Part shown: one piece after another, positions 44,201 to 53,591 of the stretch | Position numbering within the stretch: position 1 is the first letter of the stretch | Layout: each line of letters opens with the position of its first letter | NCBI RefSeq assembly: GCF_014648075.1 | Contig: NZ_BMQK01000013.1 | Coordinates: forward strand, 1 to 64,000 | DNA: 64,000 nucleotides | Direction of reading: 5' to 3' | DNA from: Streptomyces ruber | GTDB lineage: Bacteria > Actinomycetota > Actinomycetes > Streptomycetales > Streptomycetaceae | Notes under the pieces: generated by a model | What the model was told of the DNA's origin: nothing | The model's input: the letters and a program-made list of their open reading frames with translations, nothing else | Database searches by the model: none | Made by a program: the position numbers and the translations under genes

Positions 44201-45133
44201 CTAGACCGCCGTCACGAACTCGGTGATCCAGGTGGCCAGCTGGTCGGGGTGGGTTCTCGGAACCCAGTGCTTCGCGGGAAGCGTCCGGCGGATCAGCCGA
44301 GGGGCCCACGACTCCAGCCCGTCGTACAGCTCCTCCGACAGGAACGCGTCCTCCAGGGGCGTGACGAGCTGCACCGGCACATGTGCGTACGCGTCCTCTC
44401 GGGGCCTGGCCAGCCGTGCCCGGAAGTTGTCCCGGTACAGCCATGTGCCGTGCGAGGCGTCCCTGCTCAGGGACGGTGTCGGGTAACCGTCCGCGGGCAG
44501 TCGCTCGGCCCGCCGGAGCATTGCGGGCCAGCGTCTGCCGAGGGGGCCGCGCCAGGCGAGCTCGGGCAGCACCGGCGTGTGCAGCAGGTAGATGTACCAA
44601 GACCTTGCGCCCTGGCCGAGGAGCTGGGCCGCCGCGCGCGGGGTGGGCCGCCTCACCCGGTGTCTGAGCCAGTGCCCGAAGTGGTCGAGGCACGGCCCGG
44701 AGACGGAGGTGAAGGACGCGACGCGCCCCTCGGTGCGCCCGACCGTCACGAACTCCCACCCCTGCACCGAACCCCAGTCGTGCCCCACCAGGTGCACCGG
44801 CCGGCCGGGACTGACGGCGTCCGCGACCGCCAGGAAGTCGTCCGTCAGCTTCTCCAGGGTGAACCCGCCGCGCAACGGTCGCGGCGCCGTCGATCCGCCG
44901 TGGCCCCGGACGTCGTACAGGACCACGTGGAAGCGGTCGACGAGCCGACGCGCGACCTCGGACCACACCTCCTTGGAATCGGGGTAACCGTGCACGAGGA
45001 CGACGGTGGGCCGCTCCGGATCACCGAGTTCCACGACGCACAGCTCGACGCCGCCCGTGCGCACCCGGCGCTCCCGCGCACCGTCGGGCCATCCCTCGGC
45101 CCGTTCCTTCGTGACCTGTTCCCTCTCGTCCAT
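44201..45133 (-). CDS. alpha/beta hydrolase, epoxide-hydrolase-like
   Basis: 310 residues. The fold is complete: oxyanion HGYPDS, nucleophile elbow VGHDWGS (Asp rather than Ser, as in soluble epoxide hydrolases and haloalkane dehalogenases), and a late catalytic His. So it probably opens epoxides, or cuts a related ester or halide. No membrane or secretion signal. ATG 45133 has GGGGGT close upstream. Divergent from the ABC operon. Substrate unknown. Confidence 0.82.
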   Translation of the reverse strand: MDEREQVTKERAEGWPDGARERRVRTGGVELCVVELGDPERPTVVLVHGYPDSKEVWSEVARRLVDRFHVVLYDVRGHGGSTAPRPLRGGFTLEKLTDDFLAVADAVSPGRPVHLVGHDWGSVQGWEFVTVGRTEGRVASFTSVSGPCLDHFGHWLRHRVRRPTPRAAAQLLGQGARSWYIYLLHTPVLPELAWRGPLGRRWPAMLRRAERLPADGYPTPSLSRDASHGTWLYRDNFRARLARPREDAYAHVPVQLVTPLEDAFLSEELYDGLESWAPRLIRRTLPAKHWVPRTHPDQLATWITEFVTAV

Positions 45134-45443
45134 ACGCACCCCCCGCTCGCTCCGGCAGCCGTCCGTGTCGGCGGCGTGACTCCGACGAATCTGGCAAGGG
45201 CGGACAGCCGCGTCAACCGGCATGCCGTGAGCCTGTGGACAAGTCAAAGGCGCGTGAAGTGTGTGGGTGATCTGTTGGTTCGCGTCATGCGCGTGAGTGA
45301 CGACCAGGTCCGTTCTCGGTCGGCCCGCACCCGGACGGTGCGACCGCGGGTGGACCCTTACGGGCCCGTAATACTCGAGGCTGATACGCGAACAGCTCTG
45401 CGGGGTGACGACCGCTGTGGTCCGCGACACTAGCGTTGACGAC
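45134..45443. other. divergent intergenic region hydrolase / ABC operon
   Basis: 310 bp with promoters for both directions and one isolated perfect DnaA box on the minus strand (TTGTCCACA, 45234-45242). A TAATACT near 45369 may be part of the ABC promoter. Confidence 0.4.
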
Positions 45444-46430
45444 GTGACTGTGATCGCGACCGAAAGCCTGAGCAAGCGGTTCCCCAAGGTGACCGCGCTT
45501 GACCGGCTCTCCGTGGACGTCGGACCCGGTGTGACCGGACTCGTCGGGGCCAACGGAGCCGGCAAGTCCACACTGATCAAGATCCTGCTGGGTCTGTCCC
45601 CCGCCACCGAGGGCCGCGCCGACGTGCTCGGACTCGACGTCGCCAGCGAGGGTGGCGCCATCCGCGAGCTGGTCGGCTACATGCCCGAGCACGACTGCCT
45701 GCCGCCCGACGTCTCGGCCACCGAGTTCGTCGTGCACATGGCGCGCATGTCGGGGCTCCCGCCGACCGCGGCCCGCGAGCGCACTGCGGACACGTTGCGT
45801 CACGTCGGCCTGTACGAGGAGCGCTACCGCCCCATCGGCGGCTACTCGACCGGTATGAAGCAGCGCGTCAAGCTGGCCCAGGCGCTGGTCCACGACCCGC
45901 GGCTGGTCTTCCTGGACGAGCCGACCAACGGACTCGACCCGGTGGGCCGGGACGAGATGCTCGGTCTGATCCGCCGCATCCACACCGACTTCGGCATCTC
46001 CGTCCTGGTCACCTCGCACCTCCTGGGCGAACTGGAGCGCACCTGCGACCACGTGGTCGTGATCGACGGTGGCAAGCTGCTGCGTTCCAGCTCCACCCGG
46101 GACTTCACCCAGACCACGACCACCCTCGCCGTCGAGGTCACGGACACCGACGAGCACCCCGACGGCACGCGGGCCCTGCGCGACGCGCTCCACGCGCGCG
46201 GCATGGACACTCACACAGGCGGTGGACTGCCCGGCGCCGGTCACATCCTGCTGCTCACCTCACAGGGCGAGGAGACGTACGACCTGGTGCGCGACACGGT
46301 CGCCGACCTGGGTCTCGGCCTGATCCGCATGGAACAGCGGAGACACCAGATAGCCGAGGTCTTCAAGGACAGCGACGAGCAGGCGAGCACCCAGGACGCA
46401 CGGAAGGAGACGGCCGGCCATGACGGTTGA
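45444..46430 (+). CDS. ABC-2 exporter ATP-binding protein (pair 1)
   Basis: 328 residues from GTG 45444 (GTG 45405 also open and could be leaderless). Walker A GANGAGKST, signature YSTGMKQR and Walker B LVFLDEPTN are present, with a C-terminal soluble domain. Drives an ABC-2 export pump with the permease encoded at 46420, whose start overlaps its stop. Two ATPases plus two permeases follow each other in one operon. Substrate unknown. Confidence 0.9.
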   Translation: MTVIATESLSKRFPKVTALDRLSVDVGPGVTGLVGANGAGKSTLIKILLGLSPATEGRADVLGLDVASEGGAIRELVGYMPEHDCLPPDVSATEFVVHMARMSGLPPTAARERTADTLRHVGLYEERYRPIGGYSTGMKQRVKLAQALVHDPRLVFLDEPTNGLDPVGRDEMLGLIRRIHTDFGISVLVTSHLLGELERTCDHVVVIDGGKLLRSSSTRDFTQTTTTLAVEVTDTDEHPDGTRALRDALHARGMDTHTGGGLPGAGHILLLTSQGEETYDLVRDTVADLGLGLIRMEQRRHQIAEVFKDSDEQASTQDARKETAGHDG

Positions 46431-47361
46431 GCGGCCCGCGGCACCGGCCGCGACGCGCGCGGGCGCGGAACGCGACCCGCGCGCGGGCGAGCAGACCCGC
46501 ATCCACAACATCGGCTACCGCGGCTACGACGGCCCCCGCCTGGGCCGTGCCTACGCCCGCCGCTCCCTCTACTCGCAGTCCCTGCGCGGGGCGTACGGGC
46601 TGGGACGCTCGGCGAAGTCCAAAGTCCTGCCGATGCTGCTCTTCGTGGTGATGTGCCTGCCCGCCGGAATCATGGTGGCGGTCGCGGTCGCCACCAAGGC
46701 GGGCGACCTGCCCGTGGACTACACGCGCTACGCGATCGTCATGCAGGCCGTCATCGGCCTGTACGTCGCCGCTCAGGCACCGCAGTCCGTCTCGCGGGAC
46801 CTGCGCTTCAAGACGGTTCCGCTGTACTTCTCGCGCCCCATCGAGACCGTCGACTACGTGCGCGCGAAGTACGCGGCGCTGGCGTCGGCCCTGTTCGTCC
46901 TGACGGCCGCACCGCTGCTCGTGCTGTACGTGGGCGCGCTGCTGGCCGAGCTGGACTTCACCGATCAGACCAAGGGATTCGCACAGGGACTGGTCTCCGT
47001 GGCACTGCTGTCGCTCCTGTTCGCCGGTATCGGCCTGGTGATCGCGGCGGTCACGCCGCGCCGCGGCTTCGGTGTCGCGGCCGTCATCGCGGCGCTGACC
47101 ATCTCCTACGGGGCGGTGTCGACCCTCCAGGGCATCGCCTTCGCCCAGGACAGCACGGGAGCCGTCCCGTGGCTCGGCCTGTTCTCGCCCATCACCCTCA
47201 TAGACGGGGTGCAGACCGCGTTCCTCGGCGCGGGTTCCGCCTTCCCCGGAGGCTTCGGTCCTTCGAGCGGTCAGGGCGTCGTCTTCGTCCTCGTCACTCT
47301 CGGTGCCATCGCCGGCTGCTACGGCCTGCTGATGCGCCGCTACCGGAAGGTCGGACTGTGA
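46420..47361 (+). CDS. ABC-2 exporter permease (pair 1)
   Basis: 313 residues with a 60-residue soluble N-terminus and six membrane helices (first about 68-90). ATG overlaps the end of the ATPase gene by 11 bp, so translation is coupled. Partner of the 45444 ATPase. Confidence 0.85.
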   Translation: MTVERPAAPAATRAGAERDPRAGEQTRIHNIGYRGYDGPRLGRAYARRSLYSQSLRGAYGLGRSAKSKVLPMLLFVVMCLPAGIMVAVAVATKAGDLPVDYTRYAIVMQAVIGLYVAAQAPQSVSRDLRFKTVPLYFSRPIETVDYVRAKYAALASALFVLTAAPLLVLYVGALLAELDFTDQTKGFAQGLVSVALLSLLFAGIGLVIAAVTPRRGFGVAAVIAALTISYGAVSTLQGIAFAQDSTGAVPWLGLFSPITLIDGVQTAFLGAGSAFPGGFGPSSGQGVVFVLVTLGAIAGCYGLLMRRYRKVGL

Positions 47362-48269
47362 CCGAGCTCTCCATCGACCACGTGTCGCGCTGGTTCGGCA
47401 ACGTGGTCGCCGTCAACGACATCACGATGACCATCGGTCCCGGTGTGACCGGCCTGCTCGGCCCGAACGGCGCCGGAAAGTCCACGCTGATCAACATGAT
47501 GGGCGGCTTCCTCGCTCCCTCCACGGGCACCGTCACACTCGACGGCCGAGCGGTGTGGGGGAACGAGCAGATCTACCGGCACATCGGCATCGTGCCCGAG
47601 CGCGAGGCGATGTACGACTTCCTCACCGGCTACGAGTTCGTCCTCGCCAACGCCGAGCTGCACGGCCTCGGCGAGAGGGCCGCGCAGAGGGCGCTCGCCA
47701 CGGTCGAGATGGAGTACGCGCAGGACCGCAAGGTGGCCACGTACTCCAAGGGCATGCGCCAGCGCGTGAAGATGGCCTCCGCGCTGGTCCACGAGCCGTC
47801 CCTGCTGCTGCTCGACGAGCCTTTCAACGGGATGGACCCGCGCCAGCGGATGCAGCTCATGGATCTGCTGCGGCGTATGGGGGACGAGGGCCGCACAGTG
47901 CTGTTCTCCTCCCACATCCTGGAAGAGGTCGAGCAGCTCGCCGCCCACATCGAGGTGATAGTCGCCGGGCGGCACGCGGCGAGCGGCGACTTCCGGCGCA
48001 TCCGCCGGCTGATGACCGACCGTCCGCACCGCTACCTCGTACGCTCCAGCGACGACCGCGCGCTCGCGGCCGCGCTGATCGCGGACCCGTCGACGGCGGG
48101 CATCGAGGTGGACGTCGCCGAGGGCGCGCTGCACATCCAGGCGGTGGACTTCGGCCGGTTCACGGCCCTGCTGCCGCGGGTGGCCCGGGACAAGGGCATC
48201 CGCCTGCTGACGGTCTCGCCGTCGGACGAGTCCCTCGAGTCCGTCTTCTCGTATCTGGTCGCGGCGTAG
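47358..48269 (+). CDS. ABC-2 exporter ATP-binding protein (pair 2)
   Basis: 303 residues; GTG overlaps the stop of the permease before it (GTGA). Walker A GPNGAGKST, signature YSKGMRQR and Walker B LLLLDEPFN are complete. The C-terminal 80 residues are a soluble domain. It presumably works with the permease at 48280. Confidence 0.9.
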   Translation: MTELSIDHVSRWFGNVVAVNDITMTIGPGVTGLLGPNGAGKSTLINMMGGFLAPSTGTVTLDGRAVWGNEQIYRHIGIVPEREAMYDFLTGYEFVLANAELHGLGERAAQRALATVEMEYAQDRKVATYSKGMRQRVKMASALVHEPSLLLLDEPFNGMDPRQRMQLMDLLRRMGDEGRTVLFSSHILEEVEQLAAHIEVIVAGRHAASGDFRRIRRLMTDRPHRYLVRSSDDRALAAALIADPSTAGIEVDVAEGALHIQAVDFGRFTALLPRVARDKGIRLLTVSPSDESLESVFSYLVAA

Positions 48270-48279
48270 GAGGCCGAAG

Positions 48280-48999
48280 ATGTACGACCCCACAGTCGCC
48301 CGGCTCACCTACCGGGGCCTGCTCGGCCGCCGTCGGGCCCTCATCCTGGGCGCGCTGCCCGTCCTGCTGATCGTGCTCTCGCTGGCCGTGCGCGGCTTCG
48401 GTGGCGCCGACGACCAGGTGGCCGCGGACGTGCTCGGCGGGTTCGCGCTCGCCACGATGGTGCCCATCATCGGAGTCATCGCGGGCACCGGGGCGATCGG
48501 GCCCGAGATCGACGACGGCTCGGTGGTGTACCTGCTGTCCAAGCCGGTGAAACGGCCGACGATCATCTTCACCAAACTGATCGTGGCGATCGCCGTGACC
48601 ATGGTCTTCTCGGCGGTGCCGACCCTTGTCGCGGGCCTGCTCCTGAACGGCAACGGCCAGCAGATAGCGGTCGCCTACACGGTGGCGGCGCTGGTCGCGT
48701 CGATCGCGTACGCCGCGATCTTCCTGCTCCTGGGGACGGTGACCCGGCACGCCGTCGTCTTCGGCCTGGTGTACGCGCTGGTCTGGGAGGCGCTCTTCGG
48801 CTCCCTGGTGTCCGGCGCGCGCACGCTCAGCGTCCAGCAGTGGGCCCTCGCGGTCGCCCAGGAGGTCGCGGGCGGCGACCTCGTCACCTCGGACGTGGGC
48901 CTGCCGACCGCGGTGGTCCTGCTGCTGGTGGTCACCGCGGGAGCGACCTGGTACGCCGGCCAGAAGCTGAGGCGGCTGACGCTGGCAGGAGAGGAGTGA
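48280..48999 (+). CDS. ABC-2 exporter permease (pair 2)
   Basis: 239 residues with six membrane helices, of the ABC-2 permease type (LTYRGLLGRRRALILGALPVL). ATG with AGGAGG 7 bases upstream, 10 bp after the ATPase gene. End of the four-gene operon. Confidence 0.85.
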   Translation: MYDPTVARLTYRGLLGRRRALILGALPVLLIVLSLAVRGFGGADDQVAADVLGGFALATMVPIIGVIAGTGAIGPEIDDGSVVYLLSKPVKRPTIIFTKLIVAIAVTMVFSAVPTLVAGLLLNGNGQQIAVAYTVAALVASIAYAAIFLLLGTVTRHAVVFGLVYALVWEALFGSLVSGARTLSVQQWALAVAQEVAGGDLVTSDVGLPTAVVLLLVVTAGATWYAGQKLRRLTLAGEE

Positions 49000-49138
49000 C
49001 GGCGGCTCGCGGCGCCGGGTGACTCCACGCGCGCGGTGTCCGGGCGGAGAGACGTGGGCGGAGTCGCCTCGTAGGCCCTCCTGGTTCTGACGGTGACTTC
49101 ACGCGGGTCCGGCCACACTGGGCAAAAGGGATGTACGG

Positions 49139-49426
49139 ATGGGAGGGATGGAAGTGGCATCCGAGGAGCCGAAGAACGATGCCCGCGGGGTCTCGTCCTC
49201 CGAGTCCTCCGGGGGCGGTGGCGGGACAGGTGACACCTGGGACGACGTCGTGCTGGACGAGGACTTCATACGGTCCGCGGAGGCGTCCGAGCCGTCCGGA
49301 CGGGCGCGGATGCTCACGGCCCGCTGGCGGAGCCAGGCACCCGAGCCCCAGCCCTGGCGGTCCGACGAGCCGCCCGCGGGCTGGTTCTTCAGCAAGGCCC
49401 GCAGACGGAAGCGGCGGCGACGGTAG
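49139..49426 (+). CDS. small basic/acidic protein, unknown function
   Basis: 95 residues, no membrane helix. Acidic and Ser/Gly-rich first half, a middle WDDVVLDEDFIRSAEASEP, then a Trp-containing stretch and a very basic tail ending RRRKRRRR. The pattern is found in Streptomyces beside serS-type regions but no function is known. ATG 49139 has AAAAGGG 8 bases upstream; ATG 49148 is the alternative. It follows the ABC operon at 139 bp. Confidence 0.65.
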   Translation: MGGMEVASEEPKNDARGVSSSESSGGGGGTGDTWDDVVLDEDFIRSAEASEPSGRARMLTARWRSQAPEPQPWRSDEPPAGWFFSKARRRKRRRR

Positions 49427-49887
49427 CCGTAGCGGGCCGCCGTGCGCGGTGCCGCGCCGCGCCGTGCCCCGGCCGTGCGCGGCGCGTCGCACCCTGCCGG
49501 TTGTCCTCGGTGTGCCGGTGGTGCGCGTCGTGCCGTCCATCCGCACATCCGCGGCATGCGGTCCGGTCCTCCGCGCACGGAAATGCGGTGGCGTTCGACT
49601 GTGATCCCGGGCACAGTGGATCTGTCCCCGGACGCCGGATTCGGTCCGGTGTCGCGTGCTGGGAGGGAAGCTCGTCGCCGACGTGCGACAGGTTCCCCGT
49701 GGAACAGCTCGTGCTGGGCTCCGGAGCGTCGCCTCTCCGTCGAGCCGACCTGGCACAGGGCGCTGTCCGGGGCGGCCGCTTCGAGCGCGCGTTCCCGCGC
49801 GGGCCGCCCACCCGGTCGCCGCCGTCGCGGCTCGGCTTGCTCTCGGCCCGCCGAGCCGCGACGGTGCGGTGTCGGCCGGACGTGCTG
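49427..49887. other. intergenic region between convergent genes
   Basis: 461 bp, very GC-rich. A degenerate parS-like palindrome GTTCCCCGTGGAAC (49692-49705, three mismatches) is present. No confident gene or terminator is visible. Confidence 0.35.
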
Positions 49888-50715
49888 CTATGCCGTCCGG
49901 TCCAGCATCCGTTCCAGTACCACCGCGATGCCGTCCTCGTCGTTCGAGGACGTCACCTCGTCGGCCACGTCCTTGAGTTCCCTGTGGGCATTGGCCATGG
50001 CCACGCCGTGCGCGGCCCAGGCGAACATGGGGACGTCGTTCGGCATGTCGCCGAAGGCGATGGTGTCGGGAGCACGGTGGCCGAGGCGGCGCGCGGCCAG
50101 GGACAGGCCCGTGGCCTTGGTCAGCCCGAGGGGAAGGATTTCGACTATGCCCTCGCCGGCCATCACCACACCGACGAGGCCACCCGCGACCTGCCGGGAC
50201 ACGTCGGCGAGCTCGTCGTCGGAGAGGGCGGGGTGCTGGATGTACACCTTGTTCAGCGGCGCCGACCAGATGTCCTCGGCGTCCGTGATCGGCTGGTACG
50301 GCAGCGGGCCGTCGTGGACGCGGTAACCGGGGGCCGCCAGCACCTCTCCGTCCAGACCGTCGCGGCTCACGGCCAGCAGCAGCGGGCCGACCTCCGCCTC
50401 GATCTTGGCCAGGGCGAGCGTCGCCAGCTGACGGTCCAGGGTCACCGAGGTCAGCAGGCGGTTCTCCCCGGCGTGGTACACCTGTGCGCCCTGGCCGCAC
50501 ACCGCGAGGCCCTGGTACCCGAGGTCCTGGAGTATGGGTTTCGTCCAGGGGACGCCCCGCCCGGTGACCACGATGTGCGCGGCGCCCGCCGCCGTCATGG
50601 CGGCGAGCGCGGCACGGGTGCGCTCCGAGACGGTGCCGTCGGAACGCAGAAGCGTTCCGTCGAGGTCCGTGGCGATGAGCCGGTACGGGAGGGGCGGCGT
50701 GGCGGCCTCGGTCAC
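49888..50715 (-). CDS. HAD-superfamily (Cof-type) phosphatase
   Basis: 275 residues with DLDGTLL, VTGRG and GDMPNDVPM, clearly a paralogue of the enzyme at 41540. GTG 50715 overlaps the stop of serS, so it is co-translated with seryl-tRNA synthetase. Linkage to serS is conserved in Streptomyces; a role in clearing a phosphorylated by-product is possible but not shown. Confidence 0.86.
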   Translation of the reverse strand: MTEAATPPLPYRLIATDLDGTLLRSDGTVSERTRAALAAMTAAGAAHIVVTGRGVPWTKPILQDLGYQGLAVCGQGAQVYHAGENRLLTSVTLDRQLATLALAKIEAEVGPLLLAVSRDGLDGEVLAAPGYRVHDGPLPYQPITDAEDIWSAPLNKVYIQHPALSDDELADVSRQVAGGLVGVVMAGEGIVEILPLGLTKATGLSLAARRLGHRAPDTIAFGDMPNDVPMFAWAAHGVAMANAHRELKDVADEVTSSNDEDGIAVVLERMLDRTA

Positions 50716-51989
50716 TTGGCCACCGGCTCCAGGACCTCGCGACCGCCCAGGTACGGGCGCAGCACCTCGGGCACGCGCACGGAACCGTCCGCCTGCTGGT
50801 GGTTCTCCAGGATGGCGACGATCGTGCGGGGTACGGCGCACAGCGTGCCGTTCAGCGTGGCCAGGGGCCGGACCTGCTTGCCGTCGCGCACGCGGATCTG
50901 CAGGCGGCGGGACTGGAACTCCGTGCAGTCCGAGGTGGACGTCAGCTCGCGGTACTTGCCCTGGGTCGGGATCCACGCCTCGCAGTCGAACTTGCGCGAG
51001 GCCGAGGAGCCCAGGTCACCGGTGGCCACGTCGATCACCCGGAACGGCAGCTCCAGCGAGGTCAGCCACTGCTTCTCCCACTCCAGCAGGCGCTTGTGCT
51101 CCTCCTGCGAGTCCTCCGGGGCGACGTACGAGAACATCTCGACCTTGTCGAACTGGTGGACGCGGAAGATGCCCTTGGTGTCCTTGCCGTGCGAGCCGGC
51201 CTCGCGGCGGAAGCACGGCGAGAAGCCCGCGTAACGCAGCGGCAGACGGTCGGCGTCGATGATCTCGTCCATGTGGTACGCGGCGAGGGCCACCTCGGAG
51301 GTGCCGACCAGGTAGAGGTCGTCCTTGTCGAGGTGGTAGACGTCCTGCGCGGCCTGGCCGAGGAAGCCGGTGCCGGCCATCGACTGCGGCCGGACCAGCG
51401 CCGGGGTCAGCATCGGCGTGAAGCCGGCCGCGGTGGCCTGCGCGATCGCCGCGTTCACCAGGGCGAGCTCCAGAAGGGCGCCCACGCCGGTCAGGAAGTA
51501 GAAACGCGACCCGGAGACCTTTGCACCGCGCTCCACGTCGATCGCGCCGAGGGTCTGGCCCAGCTCCAGGTGGTCCTTGGGCTCGAAGCCCTCGGCCGCG
51601 AAGTCACGGATCTCGCCGTGCGTCTCCAGCGTGACGAAGTCCTCCTCGCCACCGACGGGCACGTCGGGGTGGACGAGGTTGCCCAGCTGGAGCAGGAGCT
51701 CCTGGGTCTCGGCCGCGGCGGCGTCCCGCTCGGCGTCGGCGGCCTTGACGTCGGCGGCCAGCCGGCTCGCCTTCTGCAGCAGCTCCGCCTTCTCGTCGCC
51801 CGACGCCTTGGGGATCAGCTTGCCGAGCGACTTCTGCTCGGCGCGGAGCTCGTCGAAGCGGACGCCGGACGACCTGCGCCGCTCGTCGGCAGACAGGAGG
51901 GAGTCGACGAGCGCGACGTCCTCTCCACGGGCGCGCTGGGACGCGCGCACACGGTCAGGGTCCTCACGGAGCAGGCGAAGGTCAATCAC
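50712..51989 (-). CDS. serS: seryl-tRNA synthetase
   Basis: 425 residues. The N-terminal coiled-coil arm (about 25-110) grips tRNA-Ser; the class II catalytic core follows with motif 2 FRREAGSHGKDTKG and the late serine-binding TSTSDCTEFQSRR. GTG start at 51989 with a weak GTGGGG ahead. Overlaps the HAD gene. The 605-bp gap upstream holds DnaA-box-like sequences. Confidence 0.98.
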   Translation of the reverse strand: MIDLRLLREDPDRVRASQRARGEDVALVDSLLSADERRRSSGVRFDELRAEQKSLGKLIPKASGDEKAELLQKASRLAADVKAADAERDAAAAETQELLLQLGNLVHPDVPVGGEEDFVTLETHGEIRDFAAEGFEPKDHLELGQTLGAIDVERGAKVSGSRFYFLTGVGALLELALVNAAIAQATAAGFTPMLTPALVRPQSMAGTGFLGQAAQDVYHLDKDDLYLVGTSEVALAAYHMDEIIDADRLPLRYAGFSPCFRREAGSHGKDTKGIFRVHQFDKVEMFSYVAPEDSQEEHKRLLEWEKQWLTSLELPFRVIDVATGDLGSSASRKFDCEAWIPTQGKYRELTSTSDCTEFQSRRLQIRVRDGKQVRPLATLNGTLCAVPRTIVAILENHQQADGSVRVPEVLRPYLGGREVLEPVAK

Positions 51990-52594
51990 CCCACAAGGCT
52001 ACCGGTGCCCGGATCGGGCCCTCGACCCGATATTTCTTCACGTCACTTTCATCGGCTTCTGCCGGGAGAAGTCGGTTCTGAGGGCCGAGGTCGGATCGAG
52101 GGCGAAAGGCAGGGGGAGCAGGTCAAGGAGCGGGCCATGCACTCCCCTGAAGGGGTGCGGTGCCGCCTCCTCGTGTTGACCCGACTTCCTTGCGGGACAC
52201 GCCATTTGGAGGTCCGGCTGTCCACAGCAATCCACAGCCCCGGCAAGTTATCCACAGGCTGTGCGAAAGATCTGTGGACTTGGCGGAGATCACTTCCGGG
52301 GGAGGAGTGGAGTGCAGGATTCCCGGGTCAAACCACCAGTACGTCCCCTTTCGACGGAAACGAGTCGCCCCAAAGGATTGCCGAAGGGAAACGAGTGGAC
52401 GAAGGGTGATCGGAGGGAACATGAACGCACTTGATGCCCGAGGGGTGATTTTTCAATGGAGTGGCATCTTGTTGTCGACTTGTCCCCAGATCGAGAAGGG
52501 CACCTGTGGATAACTTCTGTGGAAAGCGAATATCACCAGGTAGGACTGGTGCTCGACAAGCGCGAGGCACCGGACCGCTGGAAGTACCGAACCG
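51990..52594. other. long intergenic region serS / pheA with DnaA-box-like sequences
   Basis: 605 bp of clearly lower GC than the genes around it. It contains six DnaA-box-like 9-mers (52219-52526, listed separately). I see no tRNA or T-box. A short open frame on the plus strand (52456 onward) has atypical third bases and runs into pheA, so I do not call it. Confidence 0.45.
52219..52526. other. DnaA-box-like 9-mers between serS and pheA
   Basis: CTGTCCACA (52219-52227), CAATCCACA (52229-52237), TTATCCACA (52249-52257), and on the minus strand AAGTCCACA (52274-52282), TTATCCACA (52505-52513) and CTTTCCACA (52518-52526). All keep TCCACA; two are the TTATCCACA variant. Confidence 0.5.
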
Positions 52595-53530
52595 CTAGAA
52601 GCGGCCGTCCTGGCAGCGGGCCACCCAGTCGGCCGCGGCGACGAACTCCGCGTCGGACGTTCCCTTCGACGGGGCCGGCGCTCCCTTCTCGGCGGCGTCC
52701 GCGCGCGGGTACGAGCCCAGGTAGCGCACCTCCAGGCAGACCCGCTTGAGCCCCATCAGCGCCTCGGCCACGCGCCGGTCGGAGATATGGCCCTCGGCGT
52801 CGATCGCGAAGCAGTAGTTGCCGATGCCCTGGCCGGTCGGACGTGACTGGAGCAGCATCAGGTTGACGCCCCGCACGGCGAACTCGCCCAGCAGGTCGCG
52901 CAGCCCACCGGGGTGGTCGTCGCGCTGCCAGATGACCACCGACGTCTTGTCCGCACCCGTGCGCGCCGCCGGCCGGGCGGGCCTGCCGACGAGTACGAAC
53001 CGGGTCTGGGCGTTCTCGGCGTCGTGGATCCCGGTCTCCAGGGCCTCCAGGCCATAGATGGCGGCCGCGAACTCTCCCGCGAAGGCCGCGTCGTACCGTC
53101 CCTCCTGCACCAGCCGGGCGCCGTCCGCGTTCGAGGCGGCCGACTCCCAGACGGTGTCGGGCGGCAGGTTGGCCTTCATCCAGTTGCGCACCTGCGGCTG
53201 GGCGGCCGGGTGCGCGGTGACCGTCTTGATGTCGGACATCGCGGTGCCGGGCCGGACCAGCAGGGCGAACGTGATCGAGAGGAGTACCTCCCGGTAGATC
53301 ATCAGAGGGGCGCCGGCAACCAGTTCGTCGAGGGTGGTGGTAATGCCGCCCTCGACGGAGTTCTCGATCGGTACGAACGCGGCCTCGGCCTCACCGGTGC
53401 GGACGGCGTCGAGCGCGGCGGGCACGGACACCACGGGGACAAGTTCCCGGGTCGCGGCCTCCGGCAGCGTGCGCAGGGCGACCTCGGTGAAGGTGCCCTC
53501 GGGGCCGAGGTACACGTAGCTGGCTGGCAT
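52595..53530 (-). CDS. pheA: prephenate dehydratase
   Basis: 311 residues, the monofunctional actinobacterial type. The dehydratase part (1-190) has the catalytic TRF motif (NAQTRFVLVG); the ACT domain (about 200-280) binds phenylalanine, with the SRP motif in LLQSRPTGQG. It makes phenylpyruvate for phenylalanine. ATG 53530. Next to serS and the DyP gene but with its own gap on both sides. Confidence 0.96.
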   Translation of the reverse strand: MPASYVYLGPEGTFTEVALRTLPEAATRELVPVVSVPAALDAVRTGEAEAAFVPIENSVEGGITTTLDELVAGAPLMIYREVLLSITFALLVRPGTAMSDIKTVTAHPAAQPQVRNWMKANLPPDTVWESAASNADGARLVQEGRYDAAFAGEFAAAIYGLEALETGIHDAENAQTRFVLVGRPARPAARTGADKTSVVIWQRDDHPGGLRDLLGEFAVRGVNLMLLQSRPTGQGIGNYCFAIDAEGHISDRRVAEALMGLKRVCLEVRYLGSYPRADAAEKGAPAPSKGTSDAEFVAAADWVARCQDGRF

Positions 53531-53591
53531 GGCCTCACCCTAATGGGCCGCCCGGAGCCCGGTGCCCGCTTCGCGCCTTCGCGGGCGCCCC

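Noticed and set aside
49692..49705. parS-like palindrome GTTCCCCGTGGAAC
   Set aside because: Three mismatches from the consensus, including the core A-T pair; probably not bound by ParB, or very weakly.
52456..52749. Open frame on the plus strand beginning MEWHLVVDLSPD in the serS-pheA gap
   Set aside because: Third codon positions are not GC-rich as in neighbours, it runs into pheA on the opposite strand, and the DnaA-like boxes lie inside it.
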